A stretch of 64,000 nucleotides of DNA from Porphyromonas loveana (GCF_003096695.1 NZ_QEKY01000005.1:104285-168284); one strand, 5' to 3'. Counted from the first letter of the stretch, positions 25,790-35,727 are shown. The notes: generated by a model from the sequence alone, not told the origin. Translations and numbers: made by a program.

Positions 25790-27781
25790 CTATGCCAAGC
25801 GTGCGAGCATCTCCTCGCCAAGTGCTCGTTTTTTGCGGATGTGCTCCAAGACTTCGACGATAAAGGGATTGCTCTCGAAGTCGCCCCGCACCTCCTCAAA
25901 GTCGCGGTGCTTCATCTCCCCGACCAAGTCGATGCCAAAGCCCACCTGACTGTGCATCTGGAATTCCTTCTTGGCATCCTCGTAGAGCATCTCGTCCAAG
26001 CAGATGACCGAGCGCATCCAGGTCTTCACCAATTCAGCCACCTTGGCACGTGTGAGATCCTCAGGCTTCAACTCATACCACTCCAAGAGTGCCTGATAAG
26101 CCCAACACCATTCGTAGTCGTAGTAGCGGACATGAATCTCACGCATCCGTGCATTCACGTCATCGAGGGTGGCGAGGCGGCCAGCTTTTACATCAGCAGC
26201 CAGACGCTGCACTTGCTGCAGCGGTGCGATCATACCGCAGATATCCGACCAAGCGCCATCACCCTCTTTATGGGAGGGACGCAGCGCGGCTATCACTTCC
26301 TCGTCCGTGCGACAAGGACAGTCTTCCAGACGCTTGATAATGGAGTTGCCGAAGAACTTATTGAGCCCCATCTCGTACAACTTCAATCCCTTGTCCACGG
26401 CCGTGGAGCGAATACGCATATCGTGGTACACATAGGTCTGCCCCTCACTGCCGAGCAGTCGGCGGAGCTTCTTGAGTTTGTGACTGCCACGCATCATCTT
26501 GCCCGCCGTGAAAGGACTCAGCAAGTTGAAGTTGATATTGTCCAACAAATCCGTGTCCGTGCGCTTATCTCGCGAAGGCCACTTCTTGGCATCGCGGATC
26601 GTACCCACGCTGCGCAGATTGATGCCGGGCACCAGATACGATTCGTTCCTGTCCTCTATAATATAGGAGAAGGGGAAGGCCGAGCTGTCGATGTGGTGCA
26701 CATGGCGCCCCATCACGAGGGTGAAGGGGCCGATGCGGGAGGGCCATAAAATATAGGAGTCGCTCGTGGTCTTGGAGCCGCGTTCCACAATGCCCTGATG
26801 GATGGGGCCGAGCTTGTAGAGGTGATTGCTTTGGTTGGAACCGCTACCGGCATTGAGGAAGGAGTAGAGTCCGGCGATGAGGAGGCTGGACTTGTGCATC
26901 GTCACCGTGTACGGACCGGCAAAAACGGCACAGGCTTCGCCGTTCTCACATTGACAGTTGGCAAAGAAGAGCGAGTCGTGCGCCGAGAAGAGGTGTCCCA
27001 GGTGTGTGCCCTGGCCGACGAAACAGCGCGACACCGTGGCGCCGTCCGTGACGCTACTCCCCGTCGAGAGGATGAAGTCGCGACACACAACGTTGTAACC
27101 CAACGTTACGGGTGCTTCTTTCTTACTGTTGATCGTGCCATTCTCCAAGAGAGAAGAGCCGGTGATCTCGGCATAGTCCCCGATCCATACGTTCTCTATT
27201 GTATTGCAACCATGGATGACCACATGGCTGCCAATGCGTCCCATATCGGAACGACGTGCCTCAGCATAGGCCGTGGAGAGAGCCGTGAGCGATGCGGTGA
27301 GTTCCTTGTCGTGCCGATACATGGCCATAAGGTAAGCCGTCTGAGCCGTCAGCCGATCGGTAATGGTCACTTCGCGCCCGCCCGTCTCGTTGAGGACGGA
27401 GACTTGTACGCCGTTGCCGAAGGTCGTTGACTGAGTGACGGCTATCGTGTCCACATTCTCAATGCGGGTATTGTCGCCTATGCAGTAATTGGCCAGATAG
27501 CTATTGACGTGGAAGATAACCACCTCGTCACCGATGGTGCAGTTGTGCAGGCGTGCGATATTGATACCCGTGGGTACCCGCAGTCCACCGGGGAGCAGAT
27601 GACTGCCGCGCATCGAGCCGATGCGGATAATACCGCTGAACATGACGTGCGTGCAGCGAGCGGGATCGAAACCCTCGGCCACGGTGACCATGCTCCAGTC
27701 GGCGCATTGGCAGTAATTTTTCTCTAAGACAGCGATCTCTTCGTCTGTCAGATGGCGATACACTTTTGTTACTTCTTGCAT
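25790..27781 (-). CDS. DUF4954 family protein with left-handed beta-helix repeats
   Basis: 663 residues from the chosen start at 27781 (MQEVTKVYRHL). The middle (about residues 60-330) is made of hexapeptide-like repeats (LHNCTIGDEVVIFHVNSYL, IENVWIGDYAEITGSSLLENG, CFVGQGTHLGHLFSAHDS), as in acyl- and nucleotidyl-transferases. The C-terminal ~200 residues are alpha-helical and not otherwise recognised. Common in Bacteroidales; a link to sugar-nucleotide metabolism has been suggested by fold only. No signal peptide, so cytoplasmic. Function unknown. Confidence 0.85.
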   Translation of the reverse strand: MQEVTKVYRHLTDEEIAVLEKNYCQCADWSMVTVAEGFDPARCTHVMFSGIIRIGSMRGSHLLPGGLRVPTGINIARLHNCTIGDEVVIFHVNSYLANYCIGDNTRIENVDTIAVTQSTTFGNGVQVSVLNETGGREVTITDRLTAQTAYLMAMYRHDKELTASLTALSTAYAEARRSDMGRIGSHVVIHGCNTIENVWIGDYAEITGSSLLENGTINSKKEAPVTLGYNVVCRDFILSTGSSVTDGATVSRCFVGQGTHLGHLFSAHDSLFFANCQCENGEACAVFAGPYTVTMHKSSLLIAGLYSFLNAGSGSNQSNHLYKLGPIHQGIVERGSKTTSDSYILWPSRIGPFTLVMGRHVHHIDSSAFPFSYIIEDRNESYLVPGINLRSVGTIRDAKKWPSRDKRTDTDLLDNINFNLLSPFTAGKMMRGSHKLKKLRRLLGSEGQTYVYHDMRIRSTAVDKGLKLYEMGLNKFFGNSIIKRLEDCPCRTDEEVIAALRPSHKEGDGAWSDICGMIAPLQQVQRLAADVKAGRLATLDDVNARMREIHVRYYDYEWCWAYQALLEWYELKPEDLTRAKVAELVKTWMRSVICLDEMLYEDAKKEFQMHSQVGFGIDLVGEMKHRDFEEVRGDFESNPFIVEVLEHIRKKRALGEEMLARLA

Positions 27782-27925
27782 ATAGATGGTGGTTGTATTT
27801 CGGCTTGCTCGCACGCCTTCTTGAGAAGATGAGACTATCCCTCCATACGGATAACAACTCTTCTTACTCTCCGAAGAGCAGGCGAGAATGGTGCGTTTTG
27901 CGATCTCAAAAATAGAAAATACGCA

Positions 27926-28051
27926 TCAATTACAGTGATTCTCATGGTTCACGCCGATCGTATCGGCAATCTTGCGTTGCGAAATGCCCTACTTGTATAA
28001 GCAAGAAATCGCATACCTTTGTTCTGAAGTCAGTTGTTTATATTTTCGCAT
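27926..28051 (-). pseudogene. Remnant of an IS30-family transposase N-terminus
   Basis: Only about 41 codons remain: MRKYKQLTSEQRYAISCLYK, an in-frame TAG, then GISQRKIADTIGV, after which similarity stops. The pattern is the N-terminal helix-turn-helix of IS30-type transposases. It marks an old insertion at the edge of the mobile region. Confidence 0.6.
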
Positions 28052-28079
28052 TGCAGCACAAAGTTAAACGATGGATTTT

Positions 28080-28109
28080 ATACCCATGGAGGCTAGCCTC
28101 CATGGGTAT
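28080..28109. terminator. Perfect 30-bp palindrome, terminator-like
   Basis: Arms ATACCCATGGAGGCT / AGCCTCCATGGGTAT are exactly self-complementary with no loop. T-rich sequence (TTTTGTTT) follows on the plus strand. It could act as a terminator or be a protein-binding site at the left edge of the integrated element. The rest of 28110-28390 holds nothing I recognise. Confidence 0.5.
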
Positions 28110-28391
28110 TTTGTTTCCCTTTGTGGCGCACTTTCTATTGGAGGTATGGGAGCTAAGGGTAAAGGAAGTAGGATAAACGTTATTCATCTGATTGTCAGAT
28201 GGTATTGCAGTTCCTTGCTCAGTCTTGCACTGGGAGAGAAGGCAATAAAAGGCGGATAAAAGAGCGAGTTCAGTTACCAAATCGTTCCCTTTTAGGGGCT
28301 TCGGAAGAGGTAAGTAGAAAGTGGTAACTAAAATAGTGTTTTCTCTCTTGTTTTCAATGTTTTGCGTAGCGATAACTATCTCTTGGAGGTC

Positions 28392-28399
28392 TAACTTTG
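28392..28399 (+). promoter_or_regulatory. Candidate promoter of the split integrase
   Basis: TAACTTTG (TAnnTTTG) 15 bp upstream of the integrase ATG at 28415. Confidence 0.45.
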
Positions 28400-28414
28400 T
28401 AAACAAAAACGACA

Positions 28415-29515
28415 ATGAAAGAAAATACATTGAAGCTACTCTTTTACCTCAAGAGAGGAACACAGAGTAAGGACGGGAAAAGCCCCATTATGGCTCGCCT
28501 CAGTGTGGGGCGAACAATGGTGCAATTCAGTTGCAAAATTGCTTGCTCTCCCCAGCTATGGGATAGTCGTAAGAGCAGGCTCGTGGGCAAGAGTGGCGAA
28601 GCTGTATCCGTAAACGCAGAACTCGACCGCTTACAACTCTCTGTACATCGTGCTTTTGAACATTTGCAGAGGAAGCAAGGGGAAATAGTAACAGCTGAGG
28701 AGGTTAAAAATACGCTTTTTGGCTTAAACAGCGATAGTCAAGGGCTACTCTATCATTTGGAGGGCTATTTGGCACGCTTTCGAGAGCGTGTGGGCATAGA
28801 CCGCAGTGAACGCAGGTATAAGTGTATCTTGCTATTTCGCAAGCATTTTGAGGCTTTCATCAAACACTGCTATCGAGTAGGCGACTTGCCTGTTCAGAAA
28901 GTTGGTAAAGCCTTGGTTGAAGACTTTGAGGTTTATCTCTCCCGAGAGAAGGCTTTCAAGCTCAATACCACGGCTGGCTACCTCTCTATGTTGGCTTCGC
29001 TACTGAAAGACCTATACAAACGGCATATCATCGACACTTATCCCTTCTTGGGCTATTCTATCCGCTGGGATGTCGGCTCGCCACGCTATATTACCAAAGA
29101 GGAGCTTTTGCGTATTATCTCCTTAGATGAAACACAATTAGGAGATTATGAGCTGGTGTCAAGGGATATGTTTGTCTTTGCTTGCTATACGGGCTTATCG
29201 TACACGGATATTTACCACCTTACGGCTGAACATCTTGTCGAGGAGGGCGGTATGACTTGGATACGCAAGCCTCGCATCAAGACAGGCAATGTGTGCCACA
29301 TCCCCCTCTTGCCCGAGGCTGCTGCCATCATTGAGCAGTACCGAGGCATTCACACCCGAGCCTTTCGCCACGAACCTCCCAAGGGCTATCTTCTGCCCAT
29401 TCCTGGCTGTGATACGGTCAATATCCATCTGAAGAAGATTGCGAAACTCTGCAAAATCAATAAATGCCTCACCTTCCACATGGCAAGGCATAGAGAATTT
29501 ATAAACATCAAATAA
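28415..29515 (+). pseudogene. Tyrosine integrase, N-terminal part, interrupted by a 20-kb insertion
   Basis: Begins MKENTLKLLFYLKRGTQSKD, a typical Bacteroidetes transposon integrase start. It has the SAM-like core-binding domain and the first half of the catalytic domain (FACYTGLSYTDIYHL, where the usual first Arg is absent as in several Bacteroidetes integrases). True coding ends in LTFHMARH at about 29492; the last residues (REFINIK) are supplied by the inserted element. The missing catalytic end (RHTFATTICLENG.., GHRFISTTELYAKV) is found at 49856-50100. The gene is therefore broken and cannot make an active recombinase. Confidence 0.85.
29487..29492 (+). repeat. Left junction of the inserted element (GGCATA)
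   Basis: GGCATA occurs at the point where the split integrase stops matching and again at 49856-49861 where it resumes. It is probably the crossover or coupling sequence of tyrosine-recombinase integration. Confidence 0.6.
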
Positions 29516-29618
29516 TCAACTGATTATATCGTTTATCAATAAAGGGGGTAACGATAAGGAAACCAGCTAACTTCTATACTCCACCTTATTTTGCCATTTC
29601 AAAGAATCACTTTATTTG

Positions 29619-29658
29619 TTGCAAAGATAAGGATCTGTCGTGAGAAAAAAGAATTTTC
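29619..29658. repeat. Left 40-nt direct repeat flanking the Gabija-like cassette
   Basis: Begins TTGCAAAGATAAGG and ends GAGAAAAAAGAATTTTC. It matches 33932-33971 at 37 of 40 positions in the same orientation. The rest of 29516-29762 is AT-rich with no gene. Confidence 0.75.
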
Positions 29659-29762
29659 TCTTCGACAAAATGGTAAATAAGACTAAACAGAAACATACTT
29701 AAGCAAGATTGTGAAATTTGTAAATTTCTAGATACTGCCCGAAAAAAAATTTATTCTTTTTG

Positions 29763-31604
29763 TTAGAGTAATTCTATTTCTTGCTCAGCAAACCAACCTT
29801 TGTTTATGGCTTGATTTCTAACTTTATTGGGATCACTTGTATACATGACTATTGCAAGCGATTCTTTTGCACGTGTGCATGTCACATAAAACAACCTTAG
29901 TGTCCTGTCAATCGACGACTCTTCCCCTGCTTCAATGTGCTTAATGTCTGTCTCAGTTAGTTCTTTCACGCCAAATAACTTATCATAACTAAACATAAAG
30001 CCTTTTGCCTCAGAATCATCAATTATGACCATAACCCTTTCAAACTCTAGGCCTTTCACGCCTTGATGTGTATCAAAACGTGTACGTTGATTCACATAAT
30101 CATCATATTTTCTAACCATACTAATTGGTAAATCCATAACCTTAACCCATGCCTGCAAATCCTCCTCCATTTCATCATTAATTTCATCAGGTGTAAGTTC
30201 ACACGCTTGTCTTATAACCTCTGGAATAGTCAGTAGTTGAGAGTCTCGCACGGCTTTAACAACCTCTCGGATTGAATGATCATCATTAACTTTTTTAGCG
30301 ACTGTACCCGTTTCTTCTCTGCAACGTAAGTAGAGTCCGTATGATTTCTCAATATTTTTTTTGCTAAGTAATGGTGAATTCGACTTTAATATTTCAAGAG
30401 CGATTCGACCATCCTCCTTTATGGAATCTGCTATAGGCAAAATCTCTTTTGTGAAGAATTCCAATTCTGATACAGTACCCTGCAAAAAAGTCATTTGATA
30501 CTTGGTCACTTTGGACAATGGTCCAAAAAACTGTTCAAATCCCAATCTCCTTGCAGCCATCATATGTTCCAAAGTTAGTATTTTGACATTTGTATTTGCC
30601 TCAACCCATTTTGCATCTTTAGCAAGTTCACACATCTTCTTCATAACTGTCTGTTCAACCTCATCCTTATTTATTCCATTACCTTGTTGAACAACAAACA
30701 GTCGAGCAAATCCTTCAATAGCATCTTCCCGTGAGACCTGTTCTGCATGAAAGTCTATATCTTTACCAATTGCATTTGCTAACTTGACAATTCGTTTAGC
30801 ACTGCGATAGTTCATCTTTTTGACTGGCTGTTCCCACTCTATAGGAATAATACTCACCATATCCTTCTTCCCATCAGTATAGATTCGCTGCTTTTGGTCA
30901 CCAAGAAGTCCGAGGGTAAATGCTTCTCCGAAATTCTTTTGAATACTAAAGAAAGCATCCACAAGTTCTTTTTTTGTGTCTTGACTCTCATCGATTAGAA
31001 AAATTGGATATCGCTGTGCTATAATTCGCTGGAGCATCAAACTATTCATAATCATTTGAGCAGAAATCTTAATTACATCTGCATGACTAAGTGCGTTATA
31101 TTCAGGATTACTTCCATTGGGATTGTACACAAACTTTTCTATAGTCTCTGCTCGTTCCAACCGATCTTTCAGGTAATTCATTTTTTCAAAATTAGTACGA
31201 TATGTTTTGGTCGTCTTATTTCTGGCAGAGTCCAACTTCTCACCGATTATACGTATATCGTCTCGAAGATACTGGCAATAAAGTTGCTTTATGTCATTTT
31301 GATAATACTTGATAACATCCCACACAAAGCTATGAATAGTGGATATATGAAAAACCGGGCTGTAATCTAATCGATTGATAATCTCATCGGTAGCAGCATT
31401 CGTATATGTAATTACAGCTACATTTTTTCCTCGCAACATCAAATCTTGTCCAATCTTGTCGCGTATCTTCTTTAAAAGAAGAACCAAAGAATATGTCTTT
31501 CCTGAACCAGCACTAGCAAAGAGAAAGAAACTTTTGCGGGGTGTTGCCAGTATACATTTTTCTAAAGTCTCATCAACCTGTGAATCGATATTATTATTCG
31601 GCAT
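29763..31604 (-). CDS. gajB: UvrD/Rep-like helicase, Gabija GajB-like
   Basis: 613 residues, superfamily 1 helicase. Motif I ASAGSGKT (30-37), motif II DESQD (206-210), motif III region (LLGDQKQRIYTDG), motif V/VI near the C-terminus (VKGLEFERVMVII, LRLFYVTCTRAKESLAIVMY). Directly downstream of the OLD-type nuclease with a 3-bp gap. OLD nuclease plus UvrD-like helicase is the Gabija anti-phage arrangement, where GajB is thought to sense DNA ends and activate GajA. Longer than the founding GajB (about 490), so subtype is uncertain. Confidence 0.75.
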   Translation of the reverse strand: MPNNNIDSQVDETLEKCILATPRKSFFLFASAGSGKTYSLVLLLKKIRDKIGQDLMLRGKNVAVITYTNAATDEIINRLDYSPVFHISTIHSFVWDVIKYYQNDIKQLYCQYLRDDIRIIGEKLDSARNKTTKTYRTNFEKMNYLKDRLERAETIEKFVYNPNGSNPEYNALSHADVIKISAQMIMNSLMLQRIIAQRYPIFLIDESQDTKKELVDAFFSIQKNFGEAFTLGLLGDQKQRIYTDGKKDMVSIIPIEWEQPVKKMNYRSAKRIVKLANAIGKDIDFHAEQVSREDAIEGFARLFVVQQGNGINKDEVEQTVMKKMCELAKDAKWVEANTNVKILTLEHMMAARRLGFEQFFGPLSKVTKYQMTFLQGTVSELEFFTKEILPIADSIKEDGRIALEILKSNSPLLSKKNIEKSYGLYLRCREETGTVAKKVNDDHSIREVVKAVRDSQLLTIPEVIRQACELTPDEINDEMEEDLQAWVKVMDLPISMVRKYDDYVNQRTRFDTHQGVKGLEFERVMVIIDDSEAKGFMFSYDKLFGVKELTETDIKHIEAGEESSIDRTLRLFYVTCTRAKESLAIVMYTSDPNKVRNQAINKGWFAEQEIELL

Positions 31605-31607
31605 AAT

Positions 31608-33791
31608 TTATCCATTTAAATCCAAACATCTTTTCAACCATTCCAAACCTTCTTGGATGTATGCAGGAGCACTTATTTCACAAAAATCCTCCTTATACAA
31701 TAGGGAGTTTGCAAAATCTGCTTTTTGGAAACCACCTTTACGTTCTAGCTTCTTAAAAATTGATTCCTGTAAATCCTGAGGAGAATTATTTTTCTTTAAT
31801 AGATTAGCGATTGTAGTAATAGCACCCATCTTCTTTAATCCATCTTGTCTGAACAGTTCCAGATTGGAAAAGATCAGAGCATCCTCAAATGTATAGGGGC
31901 ATATTTCGGTATATTCGTCTTTCTCTTTAGTCCACTTTACCATTATTGGGATCTGAAAGGCAATTCTAACATTATCTATTGTCTTACCATTCCCATCAAG
32001 AGCAATAAGATCATCAATCAGTTCCTTACCTCGCAACCAATACTGTATCGATGGATTTCCTGTCTTATAGCCTTTCCCTTTGGCTGTAATTTTTGGTTTT
32101 TGTTTTTCTTTTCCATCCTCTTCAATGGTTTCAGAAGCATCAATGTCTGTAACTATTAAAGTAGGAATTCCTAACTTGTTTATCAGACTAGAAAAACTAT
32201 GGGCATGACGACCATTTACTTCAATAATAGAAATGTAATACGAATCAAGTCCAAATTTGGTAAGGAAACTTGGAACTAGGATTTTTTCTGCTGGCCCTTC
32301 AACAAATATCACAGCATCAGCAAAGAATATATCACAATGTGTCAAACGGATATACCTTGTCACAAATTGCTTAGTTTCGTCACCAGAGCCAAATGTACCT
32401 GACAGATTAATAACATTCGAAACAGGAATATTATCACCTGCATCCAATACTCGTCTGAAGTAACGCATACAGTTTAAATCAAGTTCATTGACAACATGAT
32501 TAGAGTGCGTACTCAGTACAAGCTGAGTGTTGAGCCATGAGTTATCCCTGATAATTTTGTTGTTACATAGAGCTTCGAACGCCTTTTTTACAAACACTTG
32601 CTGTGCTTGTGCATGAAGATGCGCTTCTGGCTCTTCCACAAACACCAAGTGAATCGGTTCTATATTCTTGTCCTCACTTAAAGTCTTTAACCATTTTTCT
32701 CTGAAATCAATCAACTTCAAATAAATGGAGATTAGGTTTCGATAACCTAGTCCATTATATTTCTCAGGCAAGGCAAATTCGGACATTCCTTGAATAGCAA
32801 ATTGCACAGCAGAATCGTGCTTGATGGCCTCCTCTATTTGAATCTTACTGCATATCTTAATCTCAGGGTTTAGAAATCCTGGATAGTTAATGTTCCCCAG
32901 TTCTTTAACTGGAATTTCAAAGGCCTTGGTCAGTTTTGTATTGTATGTTTCATTTGCTTTTGCAATTCCGCTAACAAGCCCTAAATCACAAGGCGCTAAA
33001 ACCTCTTCCTCTGGATTTAAACTTGAATAATACTTTTGGAATTGTCTTGACAAGGTATCTATCTCGTTATCCGATTGTCCTTCTGGATCTGAGAAATCTC
33101 GTGAAGCCAAAATGACGTCCACCCTTATTAGTTCATCCAGAGGATTCTTATCAAGAGCATTATCAGGAGTAGACTGAACTTTATCTTCTTCAGCTGGCTC
33201 TATAGATGGATCAATGATATAGTATTTTACATCGAAGTAGTCTCTGAGATTTGAGCCTTTACCTAAGAAATCGCAAAGATTCCTTGGAAACAAATCTGGA
33301 GAAAATGCCTCCTTCCATTCTTCAGTTGCTTGTAGGGCAATCGCTTTCCCTCTGGATTCTTTGTAGTCTGAATATAACTTAGTTATATCCTTAGGAACAT
33401 ATTGTCCACGGACACCAATTTTTTTGCCATCCCATTTGCTAAGAGATGGAATCAGGTGATTGACTCTATATTGTTCTCCATCAGCAACATCGATCCAAAT
33501 ATCCATTGACGGAACAATACTATCCCATTTATGTGGATTCAACAATTCCTCATCTACAAGATCTTTAGCCAACCATTGGTCACCAAGGGTATCAATCAAT
33601 GCCCAATTGGTAGCTGTGAACTCCTTCAGGGTAAACTTCTCTTTGTTTTTCAAAAACCACACAATAGCACTTATAGCAGAAGTCTTTCCACTATTATTTG
33701 CGCCAATAAATACAGTTTCCTTCTCACCGAAGTCTATATGACAATTCTTTAGTTTGCGGAAATTTCTGATATGGACTGAATGTATCTTCAT
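31608..33791 (-). CDS. gajA: OLD-family ATPase/TOPRIM nuclease, Gabija GajA-like
   Basis: 727 residues. N-terminal ABC-type ATPase with Walker A GANNSGKT (30-37), Walker B FVEEPEAH (384-391) and LSTHSNHVV (426 on). C-terminal TOPRIM domain: FVEGPAEKILVPSF (496 on) with its Glu and TDIDAS (548-553) with its Asps. This is a class 2 OLD protein. Paired with the helicase it fits Gabija, in which GajA nicks phage DNA when nucleotide pools fall. Longer than the founding GajA (about 580). First gene of the pair; a promoter may lie in the right direct repeat. Confidence 0.78.
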   Translation of the reverse strand: MKIHSVHIRNFRKLKNCHIDFGEKETVFIGANNSGKTSAISAIVWFLKNKEKFTLKEFTATNWALIDTLGDQWLAKDLVDEELLNPHKWDSIVPSMDIWIDVADGEQYRVNHLIPSLSKWDGKKIGVRGQYVPKDITKLYSDYKESRGKAIALQATEEWKEAFSPDLFPRNLCDFLGKGSNLRDYFDVKYYIIDPSIEPAEEDKVQSTPDNALDKNPLDELIRVDVILASRDFSDPEGQSDNEIDTLSRQFQKYYSSLNPEEEVLAPCDLGLVSGIAKANETYNTKLTKAFEIPVKELGNINYPGFLNPEIKICSKIQIEEAIKHDSAVQFAIQGMSEFALPEKYNGLGYRNLISIYLKLIDFREKWLKTLSEDKNIEPIHLVFVEEPEAHLHAQAQQVFVKKAFEALCNNKIIRDNSWLNTQLVLSTHSNHVVNELDLNCMRYFRRVLDAGDNIPVSNVINLSGTFGSGDETKQFVTRYIRLTHCDIFFADAVIFVEGPAEKILVPSFLTKFGLDSYYISIIEVNGRHAHSFSSLINKLGIPTLIVTDIDASETIEEDGKEKQKPKITAKGKGYKTGNPSIQYWLRGKELIDDLIALDGNGKTIDNVRIAFQIPIMVKWTKEKDEYTEICPYTFEDALIFSNLELFRQDGLKKMGAITTIANLLKKNNSPQDLQESIFKKLERKGGFQKADFANSLLYKEDFCEISAPAYIQEGLEWLKRCLDLNG

Positions 33792-33931
33792 ATTTTTGAA
33801 CTAAAATCTATCATTTAGGTTCAAATGATTGGCTTTCAATAGCCTTATGAGTTATGAAATGCAGTAGGCAATGATTTAGCAATCTATCTTCCGCGATGAT
33901 ATACAACGCTTTGCATAACTCGAATAACCTA

Positions 33932-33971
33932 TTGCAAAGATAAGGGTATATCGTGAGAAAAAAGAATTTTC
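33932..33971. repeat. Right 40-nt direct repeat flanking the Gabija-like cassette
   Basis: Second copy of the repeat at 29619-29658, same orientation, 37/40 identical. On the minus strand it includes TATCTTTG, a good -7 promoter, which could drive gajA-gajB with a ~135-nt leader. Confidence 0.75.
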
Positions 33972-34590
33972 CCCCAATTATTTTCATTGAGCCGTCCGTT
34001 GGGGTGGCTTTTTGTTTTCCATGTATTCCGTTCTTATGCATAAAATGCAGTCTCCGAAGACTGCGTTTTATGTTTTCGCCCCGCTTCTCTCCCTGCACAT
34101 CCTCCGCTTATGCCCGTGTGTTATGTCGGGATCGATTGTTCGTTGTCAGCGGCAAAGGTAATTTCGGGCTTCCACGGAGACAAAAAAGGTCGGGGCGGCA
34201 AGCCGTTTAGACGACAATCTCCACACTTCCATTTCATTGCAGGTAGTATTCTCGCCATAAAACCTTGTTTGTCTTAAGCCCTTACCTTTTTACGCCACTG
34301 AAACGAAAACGACCGACCCGACGGGAAAACGCATAAAAAAATGTCGGATATGCGAGAAGCAAGGAAAAAGAAGAGTAGAAACTCAAACTCCCTCTCCTCT
34401 GGAATCCGCATAAAATCAAAAATAATCATTCAAGAAGAATAGATGAAGTGAAGCGGTCAGCAGATTTGCCGACCACTCCTTTTCTGTCTTATGCTTTGGG
34501 CGGACAAAGCCTCCCAATGAAAAACACCTCGTTACTTTTGACAGTGAGTTGATACGGCTCAAAAGTAACAAAAAGCCATTGCTAAACGCC
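33972..34590. other. Intergenic region with one long hairpin
   Basis: No gene seen. The main structure is a hairpin at 34039-34072 (CATAAAA.GCAGTCT pairing with AGACTGC.TTTTATG around CCGA). A weaker inverted repeat lies near 34456-34475 (GGTC.GCA / TGC.GACC). It may be residue of a deleted transfer region. Confidence 0.4.
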
Positions 34591-35019
34591 TCACAGTAGC
34601 TTCTTGAATTTCATCTCCGCCAATCTGTTGATTTCATCTTTGTAGGTCTCAAGGTGATGCTGGATGATGTTCTCCACATAGATGCCGATGGTCATATCCC
34701 TGTTTCTCATAGACATGACTATCTCCGCCAGCGTGTCCTGCAACTCTTTGGCGATATAGATAGTCTTGCGATTTTTCAAAGTGTTGCGACAGATGAAAAG
34801 CGACTCATAATCGCTCTTATCGGACTTTCGCCTTTCTCTTCTTGGGACTCTTGAAAAATCCTTTGATATTGGTTCCTCATTGGGACATTCCGATTCTACA
34901 CACTGCTCTTCTGATTGAGGGCGTTTCATCTCACTCTCTTTTCTTTTCATAGGAATACCCAGTGAAATAAGTTCCCGGATGGCAACGGAATCAACCTTGC
35001 CGTTTTGATTCTCTTTCAT
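34591..35019 (-). CDS. DUF3408 conjugative-transposon protein (TraB-like position)
   Basis: 142 residues. The low-complexity charged N-terminal half is followed by the conserved DUF3408 segment (ESLFICRNTLKNRKTIYIAKELQDTLAEIV, YVENIIQHHLETYKDEINRL). In CTnDOT-type elements this gene follows the ParA-like traA. Here no intact ParA gene is present upstream. Probably a DNA-binding accessory protein; it is a relic of the transfer/mobilization module. Confidence 0.75.
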   Translation of the reverse strand: MKENQNGKVDSVAIRELISLGIPMKRKESEMKRPQSEEQCVESECPNEEPISKDFSRVPRRERRKSDKSDYESLFICRNTLKNRKTIYIAKELQDTLAEIVMSMRNRDMTIGIYVENIIQHHLETYKDEINRLAEMKFKKLL

Positions 35020-35727
35020 ACTTTCTTAAGTTCTATCGTTATATAATTCACTGTCCATTTCGTTGCCGATATATTTACCGATCAAGATGAATACGTCCGC
35101 TATCGAAGATATGCCCGATAGTCGGCTTGTACCAGTAGAGGTACATCCTTTCGTTCATACCCTTTCTGTAGAGATGTTCATTAGTGCCCATCAATACAAT
35201 CGAACGATTGTATCTGCTTTCGCACATTTCCACGTTCGAGTGAAAAAATCAAGGACATGTTCTTTGACATATACCCTCGCCTATATCGCTCATCGAAACG
35301 TGATGTCATCGAAGACACATACCATTACCGACATATTCGACAGTACAAATATATGGCTCAGTGATGCTGTAATCAGCGTCATTTTCTTTAGTGCGTACTT
35401 GTGGCATCGATTTGAATAGTTGTGGCTTTGTATGAGGTAAGGGATTTAGACACAACACTTGGTAACTTTGCAGCAAGCGATAAGTCGGTATTTCATGGCT
35501 TTGAAAACATACCTTTCAAGAGAATAACATATCGTTCTTCGGAATGAATTTATTTGCATCAGTGCAAATAGCAAGGTATGTTTTATGCAGCATGACTTCG
35601 TTTTTGCAGCATAAAACCCTTGCTCCCCGAGAGGGCTGAAAAACTCCAAAGTCGTTTTTCTTGGAAGAGAGAACGCGATGCCTTAAATGCCGGTGATGTC
35701 GTGAAACACTAAAATACAAAGTAAGAA
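35020..35727. other. Non-coding region upstream of mobA, candidate oriT
   Basis: Several inverted repeats are stacked here: ATACAATCG..CGATTGTAT at 35194-35213, TATTTGCA..TGCAAATA at 35551-35570, and TTTTATGC..GCATAAAA at 35581-35616, followed by CCCT..AGGG at about 35617-35634. A -7 promoter TAACTTTG lies at 35463-35470 on the plus strand. This is where oriT sits in related elements, between divergent genes and next to mobA. No nic site can be assigned by eye. Confidence 0.4.

Noticed and set aside
25697..26749. 350-codon plus-strand ORF
   Set aside because: Antisense to the DUF4954 gene.
28038..28430. 130-codon minus-strand ORF
   Set aside because: Crosses the palindrome twice (the residues MEASLHGY are encoded by it) and has no known family.
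29763..33791. OLD/helicase pair as a DNA repair operon
   Set aside because: The location inside a mobile element between direct repeats and the class 2 OLD plus UvrD pairing fit Gabija-type defence better.
35063..35419. 118-codon plus-strand ORF before mobA
   Set aside because: Unlike any known mobilization protein, covers a palindrome, and composition looks non-coding.
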